In this document: one piece after another, positions 9,303 to 18,248 of the stretch
How positions within the stretch are numbered: the stretch's first letter is position 1
How the letters are laid out: the number at the start of each line of letters is the position of its first letter
Origin: Richelia sp. CSU_2_1
GTDB lineage: Bacteria; Cyanobacteriota; Cyanobacteriia; Cyanobacteriales; Microcoleaceae
Assembly: GCA_012034575.1 (NCBI GenBank)
Contig: JAAUPF010000010.1
Span: 1-64,000, forward strand
Direction: 5' to 3'
Length of the DNA stretch: 64,000 nucleotides
The notes under the pieces: model-generated
The model's database searches: none
The model's input: only the letters and a program-made list of their open reading frames with translations
What the model was told of the DNA's origin: nothing
Program-made: the position numbers and the translations under genes

Positions 9303-9480
9303 TCCGACAGGGGTTGAAAACCTCTGTCTCAAAGCTAAAGTCCTCTAAAAGAGGACTGAAGAGTGCAGGTGTTGGAGTTGTTGGTTTGAGTTGTTGGTTT
9401 GAGTTGTTGGTTTGAATTTTCAGTCGGTTTTTAACCGACTTTCGCTATGAGACGGGAAATTAATTCCCCGGCGGACTGAA
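9303..9480. repeat. Dispersed palindromic repeat block, copy 1
   Basis: Contains three inverted-repeat cores: GGGGTTGAAAACCTC, AGTCCTCT...AGAGGACT and GTCGGTTTTTAACCGAC, followed by a GAGACGGGAAATTAATTCCC stretch. The same order of cores recurs at 22296-22552. The region from 9106 to 9624 contains no gene that I can support; a short open frame here is built of repeat sequence. Confidence 0.8.
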
Positions 9481-9624
9481 TTGAGGTTTTAGGAAATTAA
9501 TTACCCGGTGAACTATTGAGGTTTCAGGAAATTAATTACCCAACTTAACTTTAGGTCTCCTGAATTTCCCGGCGGACTTGGGGAATCGTGAATTACCATA
9601 AAAATAGTATTGGTGCAAATAATT

Positions 9625-10700
9625 ATGTCAGAATCTTTTTTGCTCGGCCGCCTGCTGCTGCAATTCAACAGCGAAGCCGCCGATATTATTACAGATTTGT
9701 CTGCTGTTGCCTTAACTCCCGACGGGAATTTGTGGCTGGGTTCCGACGAAACAATTTCGATCGAGCGTTTGTCACCTGTCGCGCCTCATGTTTTTGGCCA
9801 ACATTACAGATTTGCGATCGCCGATTTTCTCGAACTTTCAGGAGAAGGCGAAATCGATATCGAAGGCATTGATTTCAGCAACAATTATCTGTGGCTGGTC
9901 GGTTCTCACAGCACAAAACGCAAGAAAGCTAAAGGCAAATCTGCCGACAAAGATATTGAAAGATTAGCACAAATCGAGACAGATGTCAATCGCTATTTGC
10001 TGGCGCGCATCCCGATAAAAGATGGAATTTTGTGCGAGTCAATTTCCCATCCAGAAAATCCCGAAATTCAACTGACGGCGGGATGTTTGCAGCGGACAGC
10101 AACAGGAAATTTGCTGACAGAAGCGCTGAAAAATGACAGTCACCTCGGCTTGTATTTATCCGTGCCAATTCCGAGTAAAGAAAATGGCTTTGATATTGAA
10201 GGGTTGGCGGTGAAGGGCGATCGCATTTTTCTCGGTTTGCGCGGACCGGTACTGCGGGGTTGGGCGATAATTTTAGAACTGGAAATAACAGAAGCAGAAC
10301 CTGGAGTTTTGAGGCTTAAGGAAATTGGGGAAGGAGGAAAATCGTACAAAAAACATTTTGTGGATTTGAGAGGTTTGGGAGTGCGAGAATTGTGTTGGCA
10401 TGGGGAAGATTTGATAATTTTAGCAGGGCCGACGATGACCGTATCGGGCGAGATGACGGTGTTTCGGCTGAGGGGAATTTTAGGGCGTGAGGGCGACAGC
10501 ATTACCGGGCAAGATGGGGAAGATTTGGAAGCATTGTTTGACTTACCTTTTAAAGTAGGTGCGGACAATGCTGAGGGTTGTCGCTGTTTCCGTATTTGGG
10601 CGAGGAGAAGGCACTTTTGGTAGCTTACGATTCGCCGGATGCGAGTAGAATAGTCGAGGGAAATGCGATTTTTGCCGATATTTTTAGATTTGGTTCGTAG
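9625..10700 (+). CDS. DUF3616 domain protein, frameshifted near its 3' end
   Basis: The protein begins MSESFLLGRLLLQF and shows the DUF3616 pattern of beta-propeller-like segments (ALTPDGNLWLGSDE, GIDFSNNYLWLVGSHS, DIEGLAVKGDRIFLGLRGP). An upstream TTG at 9610 is possible, but ATG at 9625 is preferred. The reading frame breaks at about 10577. With one extra T in the GGTTG sequence the frame continues ...NAEGLSLFPYLGEEKALLV and runs to a TAG at 10700. Without it the protein ends early with a garbled tail (CRCFRIWARRRHFW) at 10623. The corrected ending reads as normal coding sequence, so a sequencing deletion or a recent mutation is likely. Biochemical function of the family is unknown. Confidence 0.85.
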
Positions 10701-10752
10701 TGAGGAATTCAGTCCTAAAAAATTAGAACTAAAGCGTGTTTTCAAACCTTTC

Positions 10753-10943
10753 GATCCCCCCCAGCCCCCCTTAAAAAGCTATGCTTTATAAACATCTTTC
10801 TTAACAAGAAAGTTGACAAAAGTAACTACTTGTTTAGGAGCTATTGGGGAGACAGATTCCGATCGAATACGAACTATCCTGCATCGAGTGTTCATTGAGG
10901 GGGACTTTAAGACTCTTGCTCCCCCCTTCTTAAGGGGGGATCG
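10753..10943. repeat. Dispersed repeat bounded by GATCCCCCC / GGGGGGATC arms
   Basis: Left arm GATCCCCCCAGCCCCCCTTAA and right arm CCCCCCTTCTTAAGGGGGGATC enclose about 140 bases without coding potential. The arms belong to the same family as the larger blocks at 30306-30695 and 60304-60510. Nothing else is visible between the DUF3616 gene and the RTX-like gene. Confidence 0.75.
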
Positions 10944-10998
10944 GAAAATTTGAAAACGCGCCCTAGGAGGGAGCCAAATCTAATTCTGCGGCAAATAA

Positions 10999-11778
10999 CT
11001 AAGCTAAAAATTGGAATTGAGAACCGTTAATTCCCAAGGCAAAAGGACTGGCTTGTTCAAATGCACCCGTAAGTTCAAAACTGTTCGTGTTTAAAACTAT
11101 CCCCACAATCTGCCCGGTAAATCTGTTCTCAACCACCAGATCGTTGATAATCCCGTCATTGTCGAAAGCAATTAAATTGTCGTCTTCAAAAAACAGATCT
11201 AACTCGGTTAAACCGTCCGTCAAGCCGATGCGATCGCCCTCATCGAAGTTAAAATCGGTAATGATATCGGCTCCATTGACACCAAATTCTTCGTTGCTTC
11301 TGAGTACGAATATATCTCCACCGGAACCTCCAGTCAGCACGTCAACTCCCCGATCGCCTGATAAGAAATCGTCTCCTTCATTGCCGTCTAAATCGTCGTC
11401 TCCCTGCCCTCCTCGGATGATGTCGTTGCCGAATCCGCCAAAGAGCACGTCATTGCCGGCGTCTCCCCTGACGACATCGTTGCCTTCATTGCCATCGAGT
11501 CGATCGCCATCTTTCCCGCCGTAAATGATATCGTTCCCGCCGTTACCTGCGATGACATCATTGCCGTCATTTCCTAACAATCTTTCATTGGAGTCGAAGG
11601 AACCTGCTATTGTATCGTTGCCGCCAAGTCCCCAAATTCCCCACGGAAAAGGGAACAAATTTCCCTCTCCTACGTCGATATCATCTGGTGTACCGTAGGC
11701 TAAAAGACGCGGACCGCCACCAGCAAATGCAGGAAATCCAAACGGATCGCTGATGAGATTGTTAATGGTTAAAGCCAT
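10999..11778 (-). CDS. Hemolysin-type (RTX) calcium-binding repeat protein
   Basis: A 259-aa protein with about six to eight RTX nonapeptides of the GGxGxDxux type between residues 50 and 155 (GLGGNDTIAG, GNGGNDIIYGG, GDAGNDVLFGG, GGSGGDIFVL), which form Ca2+-binding parallel beta-rolls. A C-terminal non-repeat domain follows. There is no N-terminal signal peptide, as expected for RTX proteins exported by type I secretion, and no transporter gene is adjacent. It is probably an extracellular or surface protein; I see no enzymatic domain. Confidence 0.9.
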   Translation of the reverse strand: MALTINNLISDPFGFPAFAGGGPRLLAYGTPDDIDVGEGNLFPFPWGIWGLGGNDTIAGSFDSNERLLGNDGNDVIAGNGGNDIIYGGKDGDRLDGNEGNDVVRGDAGNDVLFGGFGNDIIRGGQGDDDLDGNEGDDFLSGDRGVDVLTGGSGGDIFVLRSNEEFGVNGADIITDFNFDEGDRIGLTDGLTELDLFFEDDNLIAFDNDGIINDLVVENRFTGQIVGIVLNTNSFELTGAFEQASPFALGINGSQFQFLA

Positions 11779-12480
11779 AAATATCTATTGAAAAAGTGGT
11801 GATATCTGCATTATATATCGGTAATTTGTCAGTTGTCATTAGCAATCGGTTATGCGGTGTTAGTTATTAGTTATTCGCGCTATGACATCACCCATTAGCA
11901 TGATTTTTTCTTAATTTTTAAGCTTTAAATTTTATTTTTTTATCTTCCGACTTCATCCTCGATTCTGAATTATTCGTTATAACTAATGACTGCTGGCTGC
12001 TGGCTGCTGGCACCTACAAACAGTCAACTGTTTGCCGTTAACTGTTAACTGTCAGCGGTCAACTATCAACTATAGCAGAAGGCAGAAGGCAGAAGTCCGA
12101 GGGAATAATAGTAACGATTTGGACGCTCTAGAATGTCAAAAGCCGTCAGGCGCGATTGCTATATAATGGGTTTAACCAGCCATGTGCAGCCTGCGTTAAT
12201 ATACCTGTAACCGCGAGACAGAGCTGTTGTTTGTAAAGAAAAGTAAAATCACGATCGATCCAGTTATTTAAACTGGAAAATGCTGATTTTAAGCTCGATC
12301 GACCTTACAAAACTCGGTCGATCGCACTATTCCTATGGATTTTAATTCAAGGCGACTGAAGTCGCTGTCGCTTTCCTCCCCATGTCTAAAGCCAGGGGCT
12401 TCTCGCTAGTTTTTCGGTGAATAAATAGCCGATCGATCGCGTCATTTTCTCAAAATCCACTGTTTTCAGGTGCTTTCCTC
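11779..12480. other. Intergenic region with STRR and hairpins
   Basis: About 700 bases without a supportable gene. It holds GCTGGCTGCTGGCTGCTGG and CTGTCAA/GTTAACT repeat runs at about 11985-12075, an AT-rich part, a CGATCGA-rich stretch at 12253-12320, and a short CCCC...GGGG hairpin (12374-12407) that resembles an IS200/IS605 end. The promoter of the downstream PAS/GAF gene must lie here, but I cannot place it. Confidence 0.5.
12374..12407. other. Hairpin resembling an IS200/IS605 end (relic)
   Basis: TCCTCCCC, a 13-base loop and GGGGCTTCTCGC form a small stem typical of the subterminal hairpins at the ends of cyanobacterial IS200/IS605 elements. No transposase or TnpB gene is next to it, so at most this is a relic. 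It could be an unrelated hairpin. Confidence 0.3.
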
Positions 12481-14868
12481 ATGTCTACCTCTAAATCGTC
12501 CTCGCATCAAAATAACAATAACTCTGTCAAAGCAGTGGTGCCGTCAGATATTGCAGCCACTGAGTCAGACAGCAACAGTTTGTCAAGCGAACTAAATCTG
12601 GAACAGCTACTGCAAGCTTTGGCTGCAGGAGTACCGGGTCAATCTACCGAAATTGAACGCTTGAAAACAGGGAAACAAGACTTGCAGTGGCTGTTTCAAT
12701 TTCTCGGCAACCGCCGCGTTTTAATCGCGGTAATGGAACCGGAAACTTTTGCCCTGCGGTACGCTAATGCTGCTTTCTGCCGTTTGGCTGGTTGGGAAGG
12801 AACTCCCTTAGCCAACGGGCCGATTGGCGGTTTATTTGCAGGAATGGGAATTACTCTTTTAGAACTGTTCGAGGAGTGGGATGCCAAAACAGCAGAACAG
12901 TTGTACCGCCGCCATCTTTTGCATTGGGTGTTCAAACAATCCTATCAAATTGACCTCGGAGCTTTGCGAGTGCTAGAAGAACCCGTCATGGCTGCAGTAA
13001 AAAGCCGATCGCACCCAGAACCGAGATTTGTCGAATTTTGGCTGTGTTCGGAACAGTTAAAAATCGAGCGCATCGACCCGAAAATAGATGAATTTGCGGA
13101 TTTGCATTTGAATTTAATGCCCGTTGCGGAACGGGAAGCGTGGTTGATGCAGCCGAATCAATTGGGGATTTTGGCCGATCGATTGCAATTAGAAAATTAC
13201 CGGGTAGAAGGCGTACTGGTACTCGAAGGTTTTGATGTCACCGTACAGGAACAAATTCGGCGGCTGACGCAGTTATTAATCGATCGAGATTCGATGCTGC
13301 GGCCGGATAAATTTGAAAAAATCGATGGTTATTTGCGATCGCTTTTTAATGCTGACGGCACTTTGCTGCTGAGGCCAGACGGCGAACAGGTACAGCTATT
13401 AGTTGCGAGAAATCAAGATTCTTTGCAGCCGGTTGTGTATTCGATGACTTCTCTAGAAGCTTCTCATTTTCTCAAAGCAACGGCAGCAAATCAAGTTTGG
13501 AACGTACCGGATTTGCGCCGGGAATGCGACACTGAGTGCGATCGCAGTTTGCGGAAAATGGGCGTGCGATCGATGTTGCTGATCCCCCTGGTGGTGAAAA
13601 CAGTCGCCCGCGAAGGCTGCGGGCAAAGGGTTTTGGGCGTTGTCGGGATGCTGTGCGATCGGCCCAACCATTTCAACGGTATTGACGCCCAACACGCCCA
13701 AGAACTGATTCCCGCCTTCATCGCAGCCCTGCGGCAAGCCATGCAGCAGCGGTTCAGCCACATTCACAACATCCATCCCGCCGTCGAGTGGCGTTTCGTC
13801 CAAGAAGCAGAAAGGCGAAGTTGGGGACTGCCGCAAGAAACCATAGTATTTGCTGATGTTTATCCTCTATACGGAATTTCCGATATTCGCGGTTCTAGCG
13901 ACGAGAGAAATCGAGCCATTCAAACCGATTTACTGGAACAATTTCGCTTGGGTTTAGCGATCGTTGATACTGTCTGTGCAACTCAAGATACTCACCTCGG
14001 CCAGCAACTCCGGCTCGATTTGCTCGACTACATCGAACATTTAAAACAAAAAGTAACTGTAGATATGGAGGTGCGGGCTACCGAGTATTTGAACGAACAT
14101 TTAGAAGTATATTTTGACTACTTCGTGCAGTGCGGACCGCAAGTTCAAGCAGCAGTTGAAGCTTACCGAAAAGCTTGCGAAAACGAACACAACTGCGTTT
14201 ACGGCGATCGCACTCGCTACGATCGAATGCTAAATTTAATTAGTATCGAACTCCAGGAAACTTGGACTCGCTGGCAAGAACGAATGCAGCAAATTCTCCC
14301 CCACTATTGCGACATTGAATGCACCGACGGCATGGACTACATGATTTATGCCGGAAAGTCGATCGATAGCAGGTTCAGTCAGTTTCACCTGCACAGTTTG
14401 CGCTACGAACAACTGCGGGCTATTTGCGACTGCGGCCGCACGGTGTTTCGCCTGCAAGCCGACGCGCAAATCAACATGGAATTGGCGCATTTGGTGTTAG
14501 TTCAAAATACGACGATCGATATTTTTCACAACGAAAACACCGAAAAAATGTTTGATGTTAAAGGCACTCGCGACATCCGCTACGAACTCGTGAAAAAGCG
14601 GATCGAAAAAGCTGTTGACAAAGACGCCCAAGAACGCATTACCCAGTCGGGGATGCTGACTGTTGTTTATTCAACCGAGGACGAGTGGGAAGAGTACCAG
14701 CAATATTTGCGCTATTTAGCTCGTGAAGGTTGGGTAGATTCAAAAATTCAAACTGGGATGGTAGAATCGCTGCAAGGAGTCAGCGGTTTAAAATTCGCCC
14801 GCGTCTGCATTTTGCCCGACCCGAAATCTCTTGCAGAATACCGCGAAGTTACGGTAGTCACCGATTAA
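12481..14868 (+). CDS. PAS/GAF domain protein with conserved uncharacterised C-terminal half
   Basis: A 795-aa soluble protein. Residues 1-50 are Ser/Asn-rich and disordered; about 70-180 read as a PAS-like sensor (VMEPETFALRYANAAFCRLAGW). Residues about 270-430 form a GAF domain (LRKMGVRSMLLIPLVVK, VLGVVGMLCDRPNHF). The last 350 residues, starting around VEWRFVQEAERRSWG with VFADVYPLYGISDIRGSSDERN, form a region I recall as conserved in cyanobacterial and some Bacteroidetes proteins without known function. It has no kinase, cyclase or GGDEF motifs. It is a stand-alone gene with a strong terminator. Confidence 0.82.
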   Translation: MSTSKSSSHQNNNNSVKAVVPSDIAATESDSNSLSSELNLEQLLQALAAGVPGQSTEIERLKTGKQDLQWLFQFLGNRRVLIAVMEPETFALRYANAAFCRLAGWEGTPLANGPIGGLFAGMGITLLELFEEWDAKTAEQLYRRHLLHWVFKQSYQIDLGALRVLEEPVMAAVKSRSHPEPRFVEFWLCSEQLKIERIDPKIDEFADLHLNLMPVAEREAWLMQPNQLGILADRLQLENYRVEGVLVLEGFDVTVQEQIRRLTQLLIDRDSMLRPDKFEKIDGYLRSLFNADGTLLLRPDGEQVQLLVARNQDSLQPVVYSMTSLEASHFLKATAANQVWNVPDLRRECDTECDRSLRKMGVRSMLLIPLVVKTVAREGCGQRVLGVVGMLCDRPNHFNGIDAQHAQELIPAFIAALRQAMQQRFSHIHNIHPAVEWRFVQEAERRSWGLPQETIVFADVYPLYGISDIRGSSDERNRAIQTDLLEQFRLGLAIVDTVCATQDTHLGQQLRLDLLDYIEHLKQKVTVDMEVRATEYLNEHLEVYFDYFVQCGPQVQAAVEAYRKACENEHNCVYGDRTRYDRMLNLISIELQETWTRWQERMQQILPHYCDIECTDGMDYMIYAGKSIDSRFSQFHLHSLRYEQLRAICDCGRTVFRLQADAQINMELAHLVLVQNTTIDIFHNENTEKMFDVKGTRDIRYELVKKRIEKAVDKDAQERITQSGMLTVVYSTEDEWEEYQQYLRYLAREGWVDSKIQTGMVESLQGVSGLKFARVCILPDPKSLAEYREVTVVTD

Positions 14869-14903
14869 TTTACCGATTAATTTGAAGTTGATTTTTTGAT
14901 GAG

Positions 14904-14928
14904 AGATCGCCCCCTAGTAGGGCGATCT
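14904..14928 (+). terminator. Intrinsic terminator after the PAS/GAF gene
   Basis: Stem AGATCGCCC / GGGCGATCT with a seven-base loop, followed by TAATTT, 35 bases past the stop codon. Confidence 0.75.
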
Positions 14929-14934
14929 TAATTT

Positions 14935-15035
14935 ACCAATCCGGCAATTACCAATTACCAATTAGCAATTACCAATCCGGCAATTACCAATTACTGACCC
15001 CAGCGATGTACCTCATATTACTGAGAAAGGCTAGA
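14935..15035. repeat. STRR (AATTACC) and MITE-like half repeat
   Basis: Runs of the heptamer CAATTAC/CAATTAG occupy 14935-14998. Next to them, 15008-15035 carries TACCTCATATTACTGAGAAAGG, closely matching the right arm of the MITE-like element at 39175-39272. This copy appears to be a solitary end. Confidence 0.65.
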
Positions 15036-15211
15036 GATTGTTACCTTGGGTTGCAGAACGATCGAGAGATAGTGATGTAACATATATTAAAAAAAATGTC
15101 AATGCCAGATTGTGTATCAAATACTCCATATTTCAGAGTTGAGATTTGGCAAGATACAGTTACATTGGGATCTAAATTGTGTAAAAACTGTATTAAAAAG
15201 GAGTTTTGCGA

Positions 15212-15652
15212 GTGAACGCTGCCGAAAAAGCCAGAAATATAGAAGTAGCCAGCAAAATTGCTGCGGTTGTTAATTTATTCAAGTCGGAATTTCCCGATGC
15301 TAGAGTCGATTTGAAACCTTGGATGAACGACGCAGACACCAGGGAACTTGTCGATCCAGATTCGATCGACATCGGCTTTCATTTCCCCGGTAGAAGCCGC
15401 CTGTTGCAAAGTCGCAGCATTCTCATTCAAATCCGATTTTACCAAGATCCGGTGGAAGGATATTGGCGGGCGATCGGAGTTGAGGCGGCCGGCTACGATC
15501 ATACAGGTCAGCAGTGGCGCTTTTCTACCGTTGACAGTTGGAGTTTTACAGGCGCAACCGAACCGGTACCGGAATCAGCCGCCAAACTCAAACATTTTTG
15601 TCGCGAAATATTTAACTTATTTAATAACCGATCGTACCCACCTCTCGAATAA
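15212..15652 (+). CDS. Hypothetical protein, 146 aa
   Basis: A GTG start at 15212 is preferred because AAAAGGAG lies eight bases upstream; an upstream in-frame TTG has worse spacing. The small soluble protein begins VNAAEKARNIEVASKIAAVV, has a central stretch IDIGFHFPGRSRLLQSRS and ILIQIRFYQDP, and ends in a helical segment. I recognise no family, signal peptide or membrane span. The alternating beta pattern suggests a compact alpha/beta fold. It is monocistronic and followed by a palindrome. Confidence 0.75.
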   Translation: MNAAEKARNIEVASKIAAVVNLFKSEFPDARVDLKPWMNDADTRELVDPDSIDIGFHFPGRSRLLQSRSILIQIRFYQDPVEGYWRAIGVEAAGYDHTGQQWRFSTVDSWSFTGATEPVPESAAKLKHFCREIFNLFNNRSYPPLE

Positions 15653-15660
15653 TTCTCCCA

Positions 15661-15681
15661 GGACACGGCAATGCCGTGTCC
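15661..15681. repeat. Perfect palindrome GGACACGGCA-A-TGCCGTGTCC
   Basis: Ten-base perfect arms around a single base, eight bases downstream of the hypothetical gene, followed by CTACATTTGG. It may terminate transcription, but there is no T-tract directly after the stem. The style matches short palindromic repeats scattered in this genome. Confidence 0.6.
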
Positions 15682-15779
15682 CTACATTTGGTGCGTATTT
15701 TAGATAACTGGCAAGATTGCAATTCTCTCGAATCCATACATCGCCGGCGAAAATAGGGCAGCTACAAACAGGATTGAGT

Positions 15780-16196
15780 TTAATTGGGGCAACTGGCGCT
15801 CGATCGGCAGCCAACGGCATACACTGATTTGTAAGTATCGTCACGCTTGCCAAATAAAGTATAGCGGTTGTCGCGAATTTGTTCGTAAGCGCGATCGCCC
15901 ATCCATTTCATCCCCGGCATCGCCCGGTAAGCAGCTACAAATACTTCGCCTCCCGGCAATATCCGCCCGATTTCTTCCGCCGCATCGCTACCTTGCCACC
16001 GCTTTTCTGGAACCTTGGCATCGATCAAAATCATCCCCATTTCGCAATCTTGGGCAGTTATCCCAAACCGATTTAACGCCTCTAAATCTTGCATGGGAAT
16101 ATACTCAAATTTTTCACCTCGGTCTATATTTTCCAGTAACTGCACTAAAGTAACGCAGAGATTGCAATTGCCGTCGTAGATTACATTATAACTCAT
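15780..16196 (-). CDS. DCC-family (DUF393) thiol-disulfide oxidoreductase-like protein
   Basis: A 138-aa protein whose N-terminus MSYNVIYDGNCNLCVTLV has the DCC family motif (DGxCxxC), the thioredoxin-like CXXC site. The body VLIDAKVPEKRWQGSDAAEEI and MKWMGDRAYEQIRDNRYTLFG fits DUF393. The start is placed at the Met of MSYNV. A longer in-frame extension would be encoded by CAGTTGA repeat DNA (translating as TVNYQLSTVN), so it is not credible. No known partner is adjacent. Confidence 0.88.
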   Translation of the reverse strand: MSYNVIYDGNCNLCVTLVQLLENIDRGEKFEYIPMQDLEALNRFGITAQDCEMGMILIDAKVPEKRWQGSDAAEEIGRILPGGEVFVAAYRAMPGMKWMGDRAYEQIRDNRYTLFGKRDDTYKSVYAVGCRSSASCPN

Positions 16197-16201
16197 TTTT
16201 A

Positions 16202-16240
16202 AACAGTTGACAGTTGACAGTTGATAGTTGACAGTTGGTA
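16202..16240. repeat. STRR array, heptamer CAGTTGA
   Basis: Five heptamers CAGTTGA/TAGTTGA directly upstream of the DCC gene, followed by GGTAATTGG-type units. They occupy the space where the promoter or leader of that gene would be expected. Confidence 0.85.
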
Positions 16241-16305
16241 ATTGGTGATTTTTCCAATTTACCAATCTCCCAATCTTCAATTTCCCAATCTAAAATCTAA
16301 AATCG

Positions 16306-17082
16306 TCAATCTTGCTGGGTAGAAAATAGGCGCGCGCCGATTAAAGAAAAGACGATCGCGCTTGCTAGCAAAACAGGTAAACTGTACCAAGGAAACTTTG
16401 CCATATTATAAGCAGCAGCCCTCAATCCAATACTAGCATAAGTCAGAGGTAGCAGGTAAACGATGCCTTTCAACCCCAACGGCAGCGTCGCGGGGTCGAA
16501 AAATGTCGCCCCTAAAAATGACATCGGAATTATCAAAAAATTATTGTACAATCCGACAGATTCGAGAGATTTTACCGTCAACCCCACAATTACTCCCAAA
16601 CCTGCAAATACAGCACAGTTGAGGACTATCAACAGCAAAAATAGCGGGCTTAAAAACACAAGCTTTTGCGTAAACAAAATCGCCACTAAAATTACTGAAA
16701 GTGAAGTCAGCATTCCCCGCACGATTCCGGCCAGCATTTTTCCGGTATGCAAAGCTAATGGATGGACGGGTAGCAGTAGCAATTCTTCAAAAGTTTTAGT
16801 AAACAGCCGTTCGCCGCAAATCGAAAATACCGTACCGCTAAAACTTACAGTCATCGAAGACAGGGCTACCATTCCCGGCAGCATGAATTCGAGGTAATTG
16901 CCGCCAATCGCAGGTTTCGGCAAGGAACTGCCCAAGCCAAAACCAAAAGCCAGAATGTAAATTACTGGAGATACTAAGCCAGCAGAGGCAACTGGTAGAA
17001 TTCGCACTCGCAAATCCAACCAATCCCCCCAAAAAACTGTGAGGGTGTCTGTTAGAATAGTTTTAATTGATGTTGTTTTCAT
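16306..17082 (-). CDS. ABC-2 type transporter permease
   Basis: A 258-aa protein with six hydrophobic segments and the ABC-2 membrane pattern: an N-terminal amphipathic region, then LVSPVIYILAFGFGLG, FMLPGMVALSSMTVSFSG, a cytoplasmic stretch FTKTFEELLLLPVHP, and terminal helices. The layout fits DrrB/NodJ-like permeases that export drugs, lipids or polysaccharides. The matching ATPase gene is not next to it in this window, so the substrate is unknown. It is flanked on both sides by CAGTTGA repeats. Confidence 0.88.
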   Translation of the reverse strand: MKTTSIKTILTDTLTVFWGDWLDLRVRILPVASAGLVSPVIYILAFGFGLGSSLPKPAIGGNYLEFMLPGMVALSSMTVSFSGTVFSICGERLFTKTFEELLLLPVHPLALHTGKMLAGIVRGMLTSLSVILVAILFTQKLVFLSPLFLLLIVLNCAVFAGLGVIVGLTVKSLESVGLYNNFLIIPMSFLGATFFDPATLPLGLKGIVYLLPLTYASIGLRAAAYNMAKFPWYSLPVLLASAIVFSLIGARLFSTQQD

Positions 17083-17409
17083 TTGACAGTTGACAGTTGA
17101 CAGTTGACAGTCGATCGTCGATCGTTGATAGTTGATAGTTGACAGTTGACAGTCGATCGATTGATGAAATTCATCTGCGTTTATCTGCGTTAATCCGCCT
17201 TTATCTTCGGTTGCAAGTTGACAGTTAAACCTTTCGATATTCTCTCCCTTTCTCTGTATTCTCTGCGCCCTCTGCGGTTAATTATAAATTCAAATAAGTA
17301 ACGCAGATTTCCGATCGGAAACCACAAAACAGTTGTACGTACAGCGCATTTCCACAGAAATCCAGATTAATTCGTTAGCTTTCGGGAGAAACGCACCAGA
17401 CACTAATTA
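17083..17409. other. Intergenic region with CAGTTGA STRR
   Basis: CAGTTGA/TAGTTGA heptamers fill about 17089-17156. A second repeat-like part (TTCATCTGCGTTTATCTGCGTTAATCC) follows, then AT-rich sequence. I see no gene, RNA or clear promoter. Confidence 0.55.
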
Positions 17410-18129
17410 TTAAAATAACAAAAAATCGAGCCTGCTGCACTGTTCTAATTTTCCCTGAATGAAAGCCAACTTTTCCGCTGCTAATTCTTCCTGCTGTCGG
17501 TTCAGCCAAATTGCTTTTAAACCAGCAGCTTTAGCACCCCAATAATCTGCTTTAAAGCTGTCGCCGATATGTACGGCATCCCCAGCCGTACAGCCGTGTT
17601 TTTGCAAAGCAACCTCAAAAATTTGAGACTTTGGTTTTGCTGCACCAGCTTCGGTGGAAATTGTGATTGAGGTGAAATATTCAGCTAAGTTGAGGGCTTT
17701 CAATACAGGATAAAGTCGGGAATCGAAATTTGAGATTACTGCTAGTTCAATGCCTTGTTGCTGCCATTTATTTAATGCCGGCACTACGTCGGGATAAACA
17801 AACCAAGGTTCTGCTGTGGCAAAATAAGTGTAAAGTTGGGCAAAGAAAGCAGGAAAATCGGAAAATCGATCGAACACTCCTGCTATTTGGAATGCTTTAG
17901 CAGAAACTGCTTGCCACCATGCAAATTCTAATGCGGGAATTTGTGCTGTTTCTACTCCGGGAAATGCCATCGGAGTTGCTGAAGAGAAGCTTTGCATAAA
18001 AGCTTCATGTATCTGTTCGCTGGCAACTTCTACTCCAAAAGTTCTGGCTGTTTTTGCGTAGGCTTCCCCGACGCTGCCGCGCACGTCGAATAGCGTGCCT
18101 GCAGCATCTAAAAAAATAACTTGTTTCAT
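17410..18129 (-). CDS. HAD family hydrolase (subfamily IA)
   Basis: A 239-aa protein of the haloacid dehalogenase superfamily. Motif I is FLDAAGTLF, motif II is AVISNFDSR, and motif III/IV are visible as KPKSQIF and VHIGDSFKADYWGAKAAG. Motif I has Ala where phosphatases carry the second Asp (DxD), as in some cyanobacterial HAD-IA proteins, so classical phosphatase activity is uncertain. The start MKQVIF is preferred; an ATG eight codons upstream is possible. The substrate is unknown. Confidence 0.88.
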   Translation of the reverse strand: MKQVIFLDAAGTLFDVRGSVGEAYAKTARTFGVEVASEQIHEAFMQSFSSATPMAFPGVETAQIPALEFAWWQAVSAKAFQIAGVFDRFSDFPAFFAQLYTYFATAEPWFVYPDVVPALNKWQQQGIELAVISNFDSRLYPVLKALNLAEYFTSITISTEAGAAKPKSQIFEVALQKHGCTAGDAVHIGDSFKADYWGAKAAGLKAIWLNRQQEELAAEKLAFIQGKLEQCSRLDFLLF

Positions 18130-18188
18130 GAGCGATCGAGCGTTGTTCTGCATGAATATTTTATCATTTTTTAGGTCTGAATATGCTA

Positions 18189-18243
18189 GGTGCGTCGCTA
18201 TATGATTGTTTTAAATAGCAACAATTTTTCGAGGCGACGCACC
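18189..18243. repeat. Palindromic repeat GGTGCGTCGC...GCGACGCACC
   Basis: Ten-base perfect arms around a 35-base AT-rich core, just past the stop of the broken sensor kinase. A degenerate relative (GGTGCATCGCC...GGTGGCGCAC) lies near 22644. It could double as a terminator. Confidence 0.65.
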
Positions 18244-18248
18244 CTACT

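Noticed and set aside
9268-9310. CRISPR-like repeat of AGTCCCACAGTCCGACA
   Set aside because: Only two close copies without regular spacers and no cas genes; part of the dispersed repeat block.
9173-9415. 80-aa open frame between the S2P protease and DUF3616 genes
   Set aside because: It is made of dispersed repeat sequence (TVRQSASPTVRQ) and has no protein features.
12253-12330. CGATCGA-rich cluster as an origin or regulatory array
   Set aside because: CGATCG is over-represented in the whole window (HIP1), and no DnaA boxes or ordered iterons are present.
16196-16280. N-terminal extension of the DCC protein
   Set aside because: The extension is the translation of CAGTTGA repeats; the conserved domain begins at MSYNV.
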